Positions 1 to 7,348 are shown, counted from the first letter of the stretch. The stretch: DNA of 18,974 nucleotides from Desulfovibrio sp. (GCA_003525525.1 DQED01000270.1:1-18974); one strand, 5' to 3'. The notes: generated by a model not told the origin, from the sequence alone. Numbers and translations are program-made.

Positions 1-163
1 CGGCGACGACGACCCAGTAAAGCCCGTCCGGCCCCGGCGCGACCAGCCGGCCGCGCACGATCTGGCCGGGACGCCGGCCGCGCCGGAAGGCCTCGGGATC
101 GGAACGGTCCCTGCCCTCGCCCGGCGTTTGCGCGCCGCCGCCTCCCTGGCCGGATATCCGCAT
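1..163 (-). CDS. 5' part of an unknown protein (runs off the left edge)
   Basis: I do not recognise this protein. The minus strand reads an open frame from an ATG at 163 to the window edge, giving the first 54 residues. It begins MRISGQGGGG, continues through a charged Gly/Arg-rich stretch to about residue 33, and then enters a hydrophobic beta-like segment around residues 34-54 (GQIVRGRLVAPGPDGLYWV). It starts 64 nt after the DUF2802 gene on the same strand, so it is probably the next gene of the flagellar operon. A weak purine stretch (GGACAGG) lies upstream of the ATG. A short CCGGGA/TCCCGG hairpin sits in the spacer but has no following T-run, so it is not a convincing terminator. The start is plausible rather than certain, and the function is not assignable from this fragment. 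Confidence 0.55.
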   Translation of the reverse strand, partial: MRISGQGGGGAQTPGEGRDRSDPEAFRRGRRPGQIVRGRLVAPGPDGLYWVVVA

Positions 164-227
164 GCCGCCTGTCCGTTACGCTCCGGGAAGCTCCCGGGGA
201 AAAAAGCCGTGCTTCGGCGTCCGGGCG

Positions 228-647
228 TCAGCCCTTATTCTGGACGAGGATCAGCTCCACCTCGTCCAGGGACAGGCCCGTGGCCTTGGCCAGGGCGAGG
301 GGGCTTTGGCCGCGCCGGGAACCGTTGACGATAATCTGGCGCAGGAAGTCCGGGGACCGGCTGAATTCCTGGGCTTTTTTCACGAGCTTTTCCAGTTCGT
401 CCCGCCGCTGCTCGAGCTTCTGGTCCAGTTCGGCCAGTTCGGCCTGCCGGCGCGTGAAGCTGCCCACGAGTTCCTGTTCGAGCTTGGCGTTGAAGTCGAG
501 CTTACTGAGCAGCGCGTCCTGGTTTTTCTGGAGCTTGGCGAGCAGATCCTCGGAGCGGCGCAGGCGCGAGAAGAAAAGCACCACGAGCAGCAGGAGCGCG
601 AGCTCGCACACGGTGAGGAAGATGACGAGAAGGGAATAGCCGTTCAT
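228..647 (-). CDS. DUF2802-type membrane-anchored coiled-coil protein
   Basis: Small protein of 139 residues. It has one N-terminal transmembrane segment (about residues 4-27), then a long charged coiled coil (about 28-95), and ends in a helix-turn-helix-like segment (RRGQSPLALAKATGLSLDEVE). This layout matches the DUF2802 family, whose members sit in flagellar and chemotaxis clusters of other proteobacteria (for example near cheW in Pseudomonas). The molecular role of the family is not established as far as I know. The N-terminal anchor with a cytoplasmic coiled coil suggests a polar scaffold or adaptor, but that is inference. No strong Shine-Dalgarno site precedes ATG 647. An in-frame ATG at 665 would add six residues (MLRASI) and is also possible. 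A gap of about 193 nt separates it from the preceding gene, so it may have its own promoter. Confidence 0.8.
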   Translation of the reverse strand: MNGYSLLVIFLTVCELALLLLVVLFFSRLRRSEDLLAKLQKNQDALLSKLDFNAKLEQELVGSFTRRQAELAELDQKLEQRRDELEKLVKKAQEFSRSPDFLRQIIVNGSRRGQSPLALAKATGLSLDEVELILVQNKG

Positions 648-840
648 GATGGATGCACGCAGCATACGCCGCCCGGGCGTGCCAAGGCAAGGGGCATAAC
701 TCTCGTGAGAGGTTGCGGAAGCGCGACTCTGCCGCGTCGGAACAGGAGGGCACCGGGCCACAACGGCATGGGAGTCCAGAGGGCGCGGCCCTTTGGCCGC
801 CGGAGGCGTCCCTCCTCTCCCATTTTTCGCCGGCCTCGCT
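648..840. other. 193-nt gap with a perfect GCGGCC hairpin
   Basis: No convincing gene lies between the 104-residue gene and the DUF2802 gene. Just after the upstream stop (minus strand) there is a perfect 6-bp stem, GCGGCC at 785-790 and GGCCGC at 795-800, with a 4-nt loop. A smaller GGAGG/CCTCC stem lies beside it at about 803-816. Neither is followed by a T-run in either direction, so a classical intrinsic terminator is not supported. The hairpins could stabilise an mRNA end after processing, which is inference. A TGGCAC at about 678-683 (minus strand) lacks the matching -12 element of a sigma-54 promoter. Confidence 0.4.
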
Positions 841-1155
841 TCAAATCTTGCGGTCGATGATGTGTCCGGCAAAGGGCGAAGGGTTGCTGGCCTGCGTTTC
901 CTCGGGCTCGGGCGCGGCGCGGCGGCGGCGCTGCTGCCGCTGCTGTCCCGGGGACTGGCGTTCCCGCTGGTCGCCGACGGACTCCATGGCGTCCTGCTGC
1001 TCGATGCGCTGGGGCTGCTTGGCCTGATCGGCCAGAGCCTGGCGGGCCAGTTCCTGGGAGGCGGCCAGGGCGGCCTCGGGCTGCACAAGCTCGGCGTGCG
1101 CCACGTTTTGCACGTAGGGCATCGTCTGGAAGATGGTGGTCAAATCGATGGACAT
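841..1155 (-). CDS. Small Gln/Arg-rich conserved flagellar-cluster protein, function unknown
   Basis: Hydrophilic protein of 104 residues with no signal peptide or membrane segment. The N-terminal 60 residues (MSIDLTTIFQTMPYVQNV...) look helical and are Ala/Gln-rich. A Gln/Arg-rich low-complexity stretch follows (about 62-79), and the protein ends in a short tail, FAGHIIDRKI. Small Gln-rich proteins ending in a similar G-H-I-I-D-x-K motif occur near fliL or flagellar genes in deltaproteobacteria and clostridia. I recall this as a family resemblance and cannot verify it here. The ATG follows the fliL stop directly (TAGATG), with a GGTGA-like ribosome site inside the end of fliL, so translation is almost certainly coupled to fliL. 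That tight coupling is the best argument for a real gene with a basal-body or export-related role. Confidence 0.7.
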   Translation of the reverse strand: MSIDLTTIFQTMPYVQNVAHAELVQPEAALAASQELARQALADQAKQPQRIEQQDAMESVGDQRERQSPGQQRQQRRRRAAPEPEETQASNPSPFAGHIIDRKI

Positions 1156-1860
1156 CTACTTCACCAGGTAATCCTCGATAAGCAGGTTATCCAACGGTTG
1201 GGCCCCGACAAACTGGTTGATGACGGACAGGACGTCTTTTTTCAGCGCCTCGGCATTGTTCTTATCGGTCAGAAAGGCCAGATTCTTATTCTTGAGATAA
1301 TAATACACGGCGTCGCGCACGACAATGCGGTTGCGCTTGAATTCGAGCTCCACGCTCGGCTCCTGGGTCACGGCCGTGAAGCGGATGGTCAGGAAGCGGG
1401 TGCGGCCGCCCGCGTCGGTCAGCTCCACGAGGAACGGCTCCATGGGCATGACGATTTCCCGTTTGGGCGCGGGAGGTTCCGGCGGCGGCGTCGGGGCGAC
1501 GGGCGGGGGCGGGGCCTCTTCGGCCGGCGCGGACGTTTCCTGCGGCGACGGGGGAGGCGCGGTTTTTTTCAGGAACAGGAAATAGGCGGCGACGCCGGCG
1601 ACGAGGACAAACGCCACTGCGCCGATTATGATGAACAGTTTTTTGCGGGAGGGCTTGGCCTGCGCTTCGGGTTCGTCGAAAGGGCTGGCGGCGGCTTCTT
1701 CGGCCGGCGGCGGGGTTTCCTCTTCGGCTTCGTCTTCGAGGAAGGGTGCGTCGTCGAGGTCGAGATCGACCTTTTGCAGGGCCTTGGGCAGGTCGTCGGA
1801 CAGCTCGCTGTCGTCAAGCTTGGCCTTGACCTGGGAATCGAGACTGTCGTCGGCGACCAT
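1156..1860 (-). CDS. fliL: Flagellar basal body-associated protein FliL
   Basis: FliL is a single-pass inner-membrane protein that surrounds or supports the stator units and helps torque generation. This 234-residue copy has an acidic cytoplasmic N-terminus (1-73, with the run DLDLDDAPFLEDEAEEE), a basic stop (SRKK, 71-74), one transmembrane helix (about 75-97), a Pro-rich periplasmic linker (about 98-132), and a FliL domain from 135 to the end. The FliL domain has the typical features: MEPFLVEL, then RFLTIRF, and the C-terminal ALKKDVLSVINQFV. The acidic extension makes it longer than common FliL proteins of about 150-180 residues. The start ATG at 1860 has a good ribosome site (GAGGG) five nucleotides upstream. 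About 177 nt separate it from cheY, so an internal promoter is possible. The next gene follows without a spacer. Confidence 0.93.
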   Translation of the reverse strand: MVADDSLDSQVKAKLDDSELSDDLPKALQKVDLDLDDAPFLEDEAEEETPPPAEEAAASPFDEPEAQAKPSRKKLFIIIGAVAFVLVAGVAAYFLFLKKTAPPPSPQETSAPAEEAPPPPVAPTPPPEPPAPKREIVMPMEPFLVELTDAGGRTRFLTIRFTAVTQEPSVELEFKRNRIVVRDAVYYYLKNKNLAFLTDKNNAEALKKDVLSVINQFVGAQPLDNLLIEDYLVK

Positions 1861-1958
1861 GGAACCCTCGTAACGGACGCCGGAAAAGGTTTCTTCCCGG
1901 CCGCGCCGCAGGGAGGCGGCGACGCGTTACGGTTGCGTGAAAATGCGGAGGAACGACG

Positions 1959-2015
1959 CCGGACGGTGCGACGGCGACAGCCGGCGTCACGCCGTCGCGG
2001 CCGCCGACCGTCCGG
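1959..2015. repeat. Large nested inverted repeat between cheY and fliL
   Basis: Two perfect 9-bp stems are nested. The outer stem pairs CCGGACGGT (1959-1967) with ACCGTCCGG (2007-2015). The inner stem pairs GCGACGGCG (1968-1976) with CGCCGTCGC (1990-1998). Between them are a 13-nt loop (1977-1989) and an 8-nt one-sided bulge (1999-2006). It lies in the 177-nt spacer between the cheY stop and the fliL start. No T-run follows on the minus strand, only CGTCGTTCCTCCGCATTTT. It could act as a transcript stabiliser or processing boundary, a weak or factor-assisted terminator, or a protein-binding palindrome. The pairing is read directly from the sequence; the role is unknown. Confidence 0.75.
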
Positions 2016-2037
2016 GGGTGCGGCTCCGGGCGACCTG

Positions 2038-2421
2038 CTATTTGTCGAAAATCTTGTCGATCTTCTGGCCCAGCGTCTCGGCCGTGAACGGTTTGACGAT
2101 GTAGTTGGACACCTTGGCCTGGACGGCTTCGATGATGTTTTCCTGTTGCGCTTCCGCCGTGACCATGAGGAAGGGGAGCGCGGCGAACTCCTCGCTGGAA
2201 CGCACCTTGCGCAGCAGTTCGATGCCGGGCATGTTGGGCATATTCCAGTCGGAGATGATGAAGTCGATCTTGTCCTTGTTGAGCGTCTCCCAGGCGGTGC
2301 TGCCGTCGTCGGCCTCGATGATGTTGTTGAAGCCCAGTTGTCTGAGGATATTCTTTATGATCCTGCGCATGGTGGAAAAGTCGTCGACGACCAGGATGCG
2401 CATCTCCTTGTTGGCGGCCAT
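2038..2421 (-). CDS. cheY: Chemotaxis response regulator CheY
   Basis: Single-domain receiver of 127 residues that is phosphorylated by CheA and binds the flagellar switch to change rotation. All key residues are present: the acidic pair D13-D14, phospho-acceptor D58 (SDWNMP), T88 (MVTAEA), aromatic Y107, and K110 (VKPF). Each is one residue later than in Escherichia coli CheY, and the length is typical, so this looks like a true motor CheY rather than a general receiver. A strong ribosome site, AGGAG, sits about 7 nt before the ATG. It lies directly after fliA in the flagellar operon, the same placement as fliA-cheY in Pseudomonas. No cheZ follows it, so dephosphorylation must come from another protein or from a cheZ elsewhere in the genome. 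Confidence 0.96.
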   Translation of the reverse strand: MAANKEMRILVVDDFSTMRRIIKNILRQLGFNNIIEADDGSTAWETLNKDKIDFIISDWNMPNMPGIELLRKVRSSEEFAALPFLMVTAEAQQENIIEAVQAKVSNYIVKPFTAETLGQKIDKIFDK

Positions 2422-2504
2422 GGCTCTTCTCCTGTTGTTCCTCTGTGCGCATCAGCCTGTGCGCCTGGGGAGTGCGTCCTGACGTCCCCGGCGGCCGACG
2501 CGCA

Positions 2505-3299
2505 TCAGTGCTGTTCGATATTGAACTGGGCTTTGAATTTCTGCCGCAGCCGGGACAAGGCCTGGGAATGCAGCTGCGATACGCGTCCTTCGGTGATGCC
2601 CATGACCTCCGAGGTCTCACGCATGTTCAATTCCTCACCGTAATAGAGCGACAATACCAGCTTTTCCCGGGGAGTCAAATCGTCGATGAGGGAGGCGAGC
2701 TTGTCGACCAGCTCCTTGAATTCGGCCGATTTGTAGGGCTCGTTTTCCAACTGGTTTTTCTGATAGGAGGAAATGTTCTCGGTGATGGCGTCGAGGCTCA
2801 GGCACAACTGGTTCTGGAGCGCCTCCAGGCCCTGGGACACTTCTCGCTCGGTGAGCCCCGTGGCCTCGGCCAGCTGTTCCAGGGTGGCGGGCTTGCCCGA
2901 GTCGCCCTCGATGCGGCGGGAGGCCTCCTCGAGCGTGCGCACCCGGTGGCGCTGGCCGCGGGAGAACCAGTCCATGCGCCGCAGGTCGTCGAGCATGGCG
3001 CCCTTGATGCGCGACTCGGCGTAGGTCTCGAACTTGATGCCGAGTTCGGGGCGGAAACGGCCCAGCGCCTCGAGCAGGCCCATGGCCCCGGCGCTCAGGA
3101 GCTCGCCGAGCTCCACGGACTGCGGCAGCTTGGCCTTGAGCCGGCTGGCCACGATTTTGATCTTGGGCGAGTAATGGCGCACGATCTCCTGCCGATCGCG
3201 CGCGTCGAACTCCTCCCATCGCGAGGCGCCGGACTCGAGCCTAAGCCAGGGGCTGTTCCTGGAAGAGGAGCTTTTTCCAGAAGAATTTGATGTTTCCAT
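2505..3299 (-). CDS. fliA: Flagellar sigma factor FliA (sigma-28)
   Basis: FliA directs RNA polymerase to late flagellar and chemotaxis promoters. The 264-residue protein shows sigma region 2 (about 35-113: IVRHYSPKIKIVASRL, then ETYAESRIKGAMLDDLRRMD), region 3 (about 115-160) and region 4 (about 200-256) with the -35 recognition helix-turn-helix NMRETSEVMGITEGRVSQLH. Length and domains match the FliA/WhiG family. The first conserved block (WLRLESGASRWEEF) begins near residue 18, and no other ATG, GTG or TTG lies between 3299 and that block. The ATG at 3299 is therefore the only sensible start, which makes the gene overlap the end of flhG by 59 nt. No strong ribosome site is visible there, consistent with coupled translation. 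No FlgM anti-sigma gene is in the window. Confidence 0.95.
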   Translation of the reverse strand: METSNSSGKSSSSRNSPWLRLESGASRWEEFDARDRQEIVRHYSPKIKIVASRLKAKLPQSVELGELLSAGAMGLLEALGRFRPELGIKFETYAESRIKGAMLDDLRRMDWFSRGQRHRVRTLEEASRRIEGDSGKPATLEQLAEATGLTEREVSQGLEALQNQLCLSLDAITENISSYQKNQLENEPYKSAEFKELVDKLASLIDDLTPREKLVLSLYYGEELNMRETSEVMGITEGRVSQLHSQALSRLRQKFKAQFNIEQH

Positions 3300-4107
3300 C
3301 GAGCTTGGCGTCCACGTCCCAGGAGTCGATCGTTTGGGCCAGCTCCATGAGCTTCTTGCTGGCCGGAGCCTCTGGCGAAAGAAAGCAGAAGGGTTTTTGG
3401 CGGATGACCGCGTTTTTCACCGCAGGATCGGCCGGCACGACGCCCGTGAAGTCGAGCGAGATGCCCGACAGGAAGTGGTCGCAGGCCGTGGCGAGCTTCT
3501 CGTAGACCGCCTTGGCCGCCTTGAGGCTCGGCGCCATGTTGACCACCACCCGGAAGCGGTGCACGTCGTGCTGCATGTGCATGACCTTGATCAACGCATA
3601 GGCGTCGGTCAGGGAGGTGGGCTCGGTGGTGAGCACGAGCAGCCGTTCCCGCGCCGCCAGGTTGAAATAAATCACATTGTCGTTGATTCCGGCCCCGGTG
3701 TCCACAATCAAGTAATTGATGCGGCTTTCCAGGTAGTCCATGGCCTCGAGCAGGTCGAGCTTCTGGCCCGTGGACAGCGCCAGCATGTCGCTGACCCCGG
3801 AGGAGGCCGGCAGGATGGAGAAGCCGAAAGGCGTTTCCATGAGCACCTGCTTGAGGTCCACGCCCTCGTGGAACAGGTGGAACAGGTTCCTCTTGGGGGT
3901 GAGCCCGAGCAGGATGTCCACGTTGGCAAGCCCGAGGTCGGCGTCGAGCAGCACCACCTTGCGCCCCAGGCGGGACAGGCAATAGGCGAGGTTGACCGAG
4001 AGGTTGGTCTTGCCCACGCCGCCCTTGCCCGAGGTGACGGACAGCACCTGCGGAATTTCCGTCACGGGGCGGGCGGTTGCGGGCGTATCGGCGAAACGGC
4101 TTGTCAT
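3241..4107 (-). CDS. flhG: MinD-like flagellar number regulator FlhG (FleN)
   Basis: ParA/MinD-type ATPase that limits flagellar number and works with FlhF. The 288-residue protein has a deviant Walker A motif (KGGVGKT, 28-34), the DADLGLANVD block (55-64) and a Walker B region (YLIVDTGAG, 132-140). The C-terminal NIKFFWKKLLF (272-282) looks like an amphipathic membrane-targeting helix, as in MinD and FlhG. The region before the Walker motif is short (about 20 residues) and shows no DQAxxLR motif, the element by which FlhG of some species stimulates FlhF. Start: ATG 4107 with AAGGA about 7 nt upstream. It lies 31 nt after flhF, and its last 59 nt overlap the start of fliA. FlhG and FleN are alternative names for the same family. 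Confidence 0.93.
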   Translation of the reverse strand: MTSRFADTPATARPVTEIPQVLSVTSGKGGVGKTNLSVNLAYCLSRLGRKVVLLDADLGLANVDILLGLTPKRNLFHLFHEGVDLKQVLMETPFGFSILPASSGVSDMLALSTGQKLDLLEAMDYLESRINYLIVDTGAGINDNVIYFNLAARERLLVLTTEPTSLTDAYALIKVMHMQHDVHRFRVVVNMAPSLKAAKAVYEKLATACDHFLSGISLDFTGVVPADPAVKNAVIRQKPFCFLSPEAPASKKLMELAQTIDSWDVDAKLDGNIKFFWKKLLFQEQPLA

Positions 4108-4138
4108 GGTCGTCCTTGGGCTCCGGCGTCAGGGCGCG

Positions 4139-5224
4139 CTATTCGCCGGGCAATTGGTGTTTGAAGAGCAGTTTCCAAACAGCCTTGCCCGAGGCCGGCG
4201 TCATGCCCTGGGTCAGCTCCGGCCCGTAGGCCAGGGCCGAGACGGGCAGGGACGAGGCGTGCGCCATGGTGACAAGGCTTCCGTAATTACAGGCTTCGTC
4301 GAGCTTCGTCCAGATCAGACTGGAAAGCGCGGGACAGCGGTACACCCGCAGGTAATGCTCCATCTGCGCGGGTGCGAAAAGGGGCGAGAGCACGAGGTGG
4401 GCGCGAAGGCCGGGACCGGCGGCCAGGCCCATGGACGCGCACCATGTCTCCATGGCGCCTTCGCCGCGAAGGCTCGGCGTGTCCACGAACACCACGCATC
4501 CGGAGGCGGCTTCGTCAAGAATCCGGCGAAAATCCCCGGGGCCGTCGGCCTCGGCGTATTCGAGGCCCGACAGCGCGGCATAGTGGCGCAGGAGCATCCG
4601 GCCCTTGGCCCGGCCGCCGTCGGCGTTGACGACGAACACGCGCCCCTCCGGCGCGGCGGCCCGCGCCTCGAGCGCCAGTCGCAGCAGGACCGAGGTCTTG
4701 CCCACGCCGCTTGGGCCGGCGAACAGATGGACGGTGTGCGGCCAGTCCGCAGCCGTCAGGGGTTTGACGCGCACGATGCGCGAGAGGGCCGGGATGACCG
4801 TGTCCTCGCCGCGCTCCACGATGGAGCGGTACAGCGCCAGCACCGAGGCCTCGTCCACGCCTTCGCGCTCCAGGTATTCGAGCGCCAGGCGTTGGCGCGG
4901 GCACAGGGCGGAAAAATCCATGCGCGGGCGCAGAAGCGCCAGCAGGTGCCCTTTGATTTCACCCCATTCCCGGTTCCAGTCGCCGGGCTGGGGCGAAACC
5001 GGCGCGGCGGGCGCGCTGCCGTTGCCGCCGCACGGCCGTTTCGCCGCGCCGTTTTGCGGCGGCGGCGCGTCGGACTGTTCCAGGGCGGCCATGACTTCGC
5101 ACAGCGACCGGCCGTCCTCGCGGACGCTCTGGCTGCCGAGGATCACGGCCTCTTTTCCGAGCTCCTGGCGGATCTGGCCCAGACAGGCCGCCATGGACTC
5201 GCCGCGAAAGGTCTTAACCCGCAT
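4139..5224 (-). CDS. flhF: Flagellar SRP-like GTPase FlhF with altered motifs
   Basis: FlhF is an SRP-family GTPase that sets where flagella form and recruits early basal-body parts. The 361-residue protein opens with the typical MRVKTFRGESMAACLGQIRQ. It then has a short Pro/Ala/Gly-rich linker (about 52-82), a helical N domain and a G domain. P-loop GPSGVGKTS is at 170-178 and the G4 motif TKLD at 306-309. The motif aligning with DTYR reads DGGR (202-205), and the motif normally DTAGR reads DTPSLRG (248-254). Substrate binding looks intact, but the hydrolysis-linked motifs are unusual. The gene overlaps the end of flhA by 11 nt (ATGCGGGTTAA), so the two are translationally coupled, and flhG follows after 31 nt. 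Identity is secure; catalytic competence is less so. Confidence 0.92.
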   Translation of the reverse strand: MRVKTFRGESMAACLGQIRQELGKEAVILGSQSVREDGRSLCEVMAALEQSDAPPPQNGAAKRPCGGNGSAPAAPVSPQPGDWNREWGEIKGHLLALLRPRMDFSALCPRQRLALEYLEREGVDEASVLALYRSIVERGEDTVIPALSRIVRVKPLTAADWPHTVHLFAGPSGVGKTSVLLRLALEARAAAPEGRVFVVNADGGRAKGRMLLRHYAALSGLEYAEADGPGDFRRILDEAASGCVVFVDTPSLRGEGAMETWCASMGLAAGPGLRAHLVLSPLFAPAQMEHYLRVYRCPALSSLIWTKLDEACNYGSLVTMAHASSLPVSALAYGPELTQGMTPASGKAVWKLLFKHQLPGE

Positions 5225-7316
5225 TGCTCAGTCCTATGTTGGCGACGGATTGCAGTTTGATCTCGGCCGGGATTTCGGCCTGGGAGATGACCGGCAGATT
5301 GGGGATGAACCGGGCCAGCAACTGCGCCAGGTGCGGCCGCACGAGCGGGGTGGTCAGCAGCACCGGCTGGCCGTCGCTCAAAAGCGCCTTGTCCATGGCC
5401 CGCTGGATGGCCTGGATGATGCGCTGGGCCAGGCCCGGCTCCATGGCCAGGTAGGCCCCATGGTCTGTCTGGCGCACGCTTTCCTGGATCGCCCCTTCGA
5501 TCTTGGGCGTAAGGTTCAAGATGGGCAGCGCCCCGTCGGCCGTGAGGTAGGGCTTGACGATGGTGCGGCCCATGCGGGAGCGCACGTATTCGGTCAGCTG
5601 GTCGGGGTCCTTCACCGAGGACCCGTAATCGGCCATGGTTTCGGCCACGGTCAGCAGGTCGCGGATGGACACGCCTTCCTTGACGAGGTTTTGCAGCACC
5701 TTCTGCACGCCGCCGAGCGTCATCGCGCCGGGCACGAGGTCTTCCACGGCCTTGGGCGCGCGCTTGGCCAGGTTGTCGAGCAGGGTCTGCACCTCCTGGC
5801 GGCCCAGGAACTCGTGCAGGTGGCGCTTGAAGACTTCCGTCAGGTGCGTGGCGATGACGGTCGCCGGATCGACCACGGTGTAGCCGGCGAGCATGGCCTC
5901 GTCCTTTTGCAGTTCCGGCACCCACAGCGCCGGCAGGTTGAAGGCGGGCTCGCGGGTCTCCACGCCCTTGATGCGCTGCTTGGCGTCGCCGGGGTCCATG
6001 GCCAGGTAGTGGTCGATGAGGATTTCCGCGGAGGCCACCTCGTTGCCCTTGATGAGCACCACGTACTGGCCCGGGCGCAACTGGAGGTTGTCGCGCAGGT
6101 GCAGGGAGGGGATGATCACGCCCATGTCCAGGGCGAACTGGCGGCGGATGGAGCGGATGCGCGAGAGCAGGTTCCCGTTTTGCTCCTCGTCCACGAGCGG
6201 GATGAGGCCGTAGCCCACCTCGAGTTCCAGAGCGTCGAGCGGCAGCAGGGTCTGGACCTCTTCCGGCGTTTCCAGCTCCGGCGCGGGCTTCTTGTCCTTG
6301 GCTTCGCCCTCGGCTGCGAGCATCTCCTGCTGCTTGGCCGACATGCGGCTGACCACGAACAGCAGGGCGGCCATGACCAGGAAGGGCAGGGTCGGCAGGC
6401 CCGGCACCAGGCCGAACAGGAGCAGCATGCCCGACACCATGCGCAGCGCCCGGGGATGGAAGGTCAGCTGGGCCAGGAATTCCTCGCCCATCTTGGCTTC
6501 GGCCGCGGCCCGGGACACGATCATGCCCGCGGACGTGGAGATGATGATCGAAGGAATGATGGAGACCAGGCCGTCGCCGATGGTCAGCAGGGTGTAGGTC
6601 TGGGCGGCGTCCTTCCAGTCCATGCCCTTTTGCATGACCCCGATCATGAAGCCGCCGAGGATGTTGATGGCGGTGATGATGATGGTGGCGGTGACGTCGC
6701 CCGAGACGAACTTGCCCGCGCCGTCCATGGCGCCGTAGAAATCGGCTTCCTTGCGGATGACCTCGCGGCGTTCCGTGGCCTGCTTCTCGTTGATGAGCCC
6801 GGCGTTCAAATCCGCTTCGATGGCCATCTGCTTGCCCGGCATGGCATCGAGGGTGAAGCGTGCGGCGACTTCGGCGATGCGGGTGGTGCCGGCCACAATG
6901 ACTTTCTTGTTGATGGAGAAGAGCACGAGGAAGATGACGCAGCCGACGACGTAGTTGCCGCCGACGACGAACTGGCCGAAAGCCTGGATCACGTGGCCGG
7001 CGGCCGAGGGCCCCTCGTCGCCGTGCAGCAGGATCAGGCGGGTCGAGGCCACGTTCATGGACAGGCGCAGCATGGTGGTGACGAGCAGCAGGGAGGGGTA
7101 GATGGAAAATTCCAGCGGCGAGCTCATGAACATGCTGGTGATGAGCACCACGAGGCTTATCGAAATGGAGAAGGTGAGCATCAGGTCGATGAACGCCGAC
7201 GGGATGGGCACGAGCATGACGAACAGGATGACGACCACGCCGGCGGCCAGCATGATGTCGCCCTGCTTGGTGAACTGCTCGTAGTTGAATTTGACCGGAT
7301 CCGCTTGCTTCGCCAT
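5214..7316 (-). CDS. flhA: Flagellar export gate protein FlhA
   Basis: FlhA is the large inner-membrane component of the flagellar type III export gate, forming a nonameric ring whose cytoplasmic domain docks substrates and chaperones. The 700-residue length is standard. The first ~330 residues hold several transmembrane helices, with the FHIPEP-family signature region RLSMNVASTRL (84-94), a cytoplasmic loop (about 135-205) and the conserved Asp at KFVSGD (D207, equivalent to a functionally important Asp in Salmonella FlhA). The C-terminal cytoplasmic domain spans about 350-690 and includes LPLDALELEVGYGLIPLVD and a late AEIPAEIKLQSVANIGL. The ribosome site before ATG 7316 is modest (GGAAAGGG about 12 nt upstream). 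It lies 32 nt after flhB, and flhF starts inside its last 11 nt. Confidence 0.98.
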   Translation of the reverse strand: MAKQADPVKFNYEQFTKQGDIMLAAGVVVILFVMLVPIPSAFIDLMLTFSISISLVVLITSMFMSSPLEFSIYPSLLLVTTMLRLSMNVASTRLILLHGDEGPSAAGHVIQAFGQFVVGGNYVVGCVIFLVLFSINKKVIVAGTTRIAEVAARFTLDAMPGKQMAIEADLNAGLINEKQATERREVIRKEADFYGAMDGAGKFVSGDVTATIIITAINILGGFMIGVMQKGMDWKDAAQTYTLLTIGDGLVSIIPSIIISTSAGMIVSRAAAEAKMGEEFLAQLTFHPRALRMVSGMLLLFGLVPGLPTLPFLVMAALLFVVSRMSAKQQEMLAAEGEAKDKKPAPELETPEEVQTLLPLDALELEVGYGLIPLVDEEQNGNLLSRIRSIRRQFALDMGVIIPSLHLRDNLQLRPGQYVVLIKGNEVASAEILIDHYLAMDPGDAKQRIKGVETREPAFNLPALWVPELQKDEAMLAGYTVVDPATVIATHLTEVFKRHLHEFLGRQEVQTLLDNLAKRAPKAVEDLVPGAMTLGGVQKVLQNLVKEGVSIRDLLTVAETMADYGSSVKDPDQLTEYVRSRMGRTIVKPYLTADGALPILNLTPKIEGAIQESVRQTDHGAYLAMEPGLAQRIIQAIQRAMDKALLSDGQPVLLTTPLVRPHLAQLLARFIPNLPVISQAEIPAEIKLQSVANIGLSNAG

Positions 7317-7348
7317 GATTTTGACGCCCTTTCCCGGTGGCCGCCCGA

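Noticed and set aside
667..684. TGGCAC as a sigma-54 promoter before the DUF2802 gene
   Set aside because: The -24-like half is present on the minus strand, but the required TTGC element at the right spacing is absent (GGCG instead).
785..800. GCGGCC hairpin as an intrinsic terminator
   Set aside because: The stem is perfect but no T-run follows on either strand.
644..844. Small minus-strand frame in the gap before the DUF2802 gene
   Set aside because: The 66 codons are Pro/Arg-rich, have no ribosome site and overlap the DUF2802 start; no family resemblance.
2443..2508. Short direct repeats CTGTGCGC and GCGCATCAG between cheY and fliA
   Set aside because: The repeats are only eight and nine nt long with irregular spacing, and one overlaps the fliA stop; chance is a sufficient explanation.
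1814..2620. Minus-strand frame of 268 codons over the cheY-fliL spacer
   Set aside because: It overlaps cheY, fliA and fliL in another frame and is low in complexity; no motif supports a protein.
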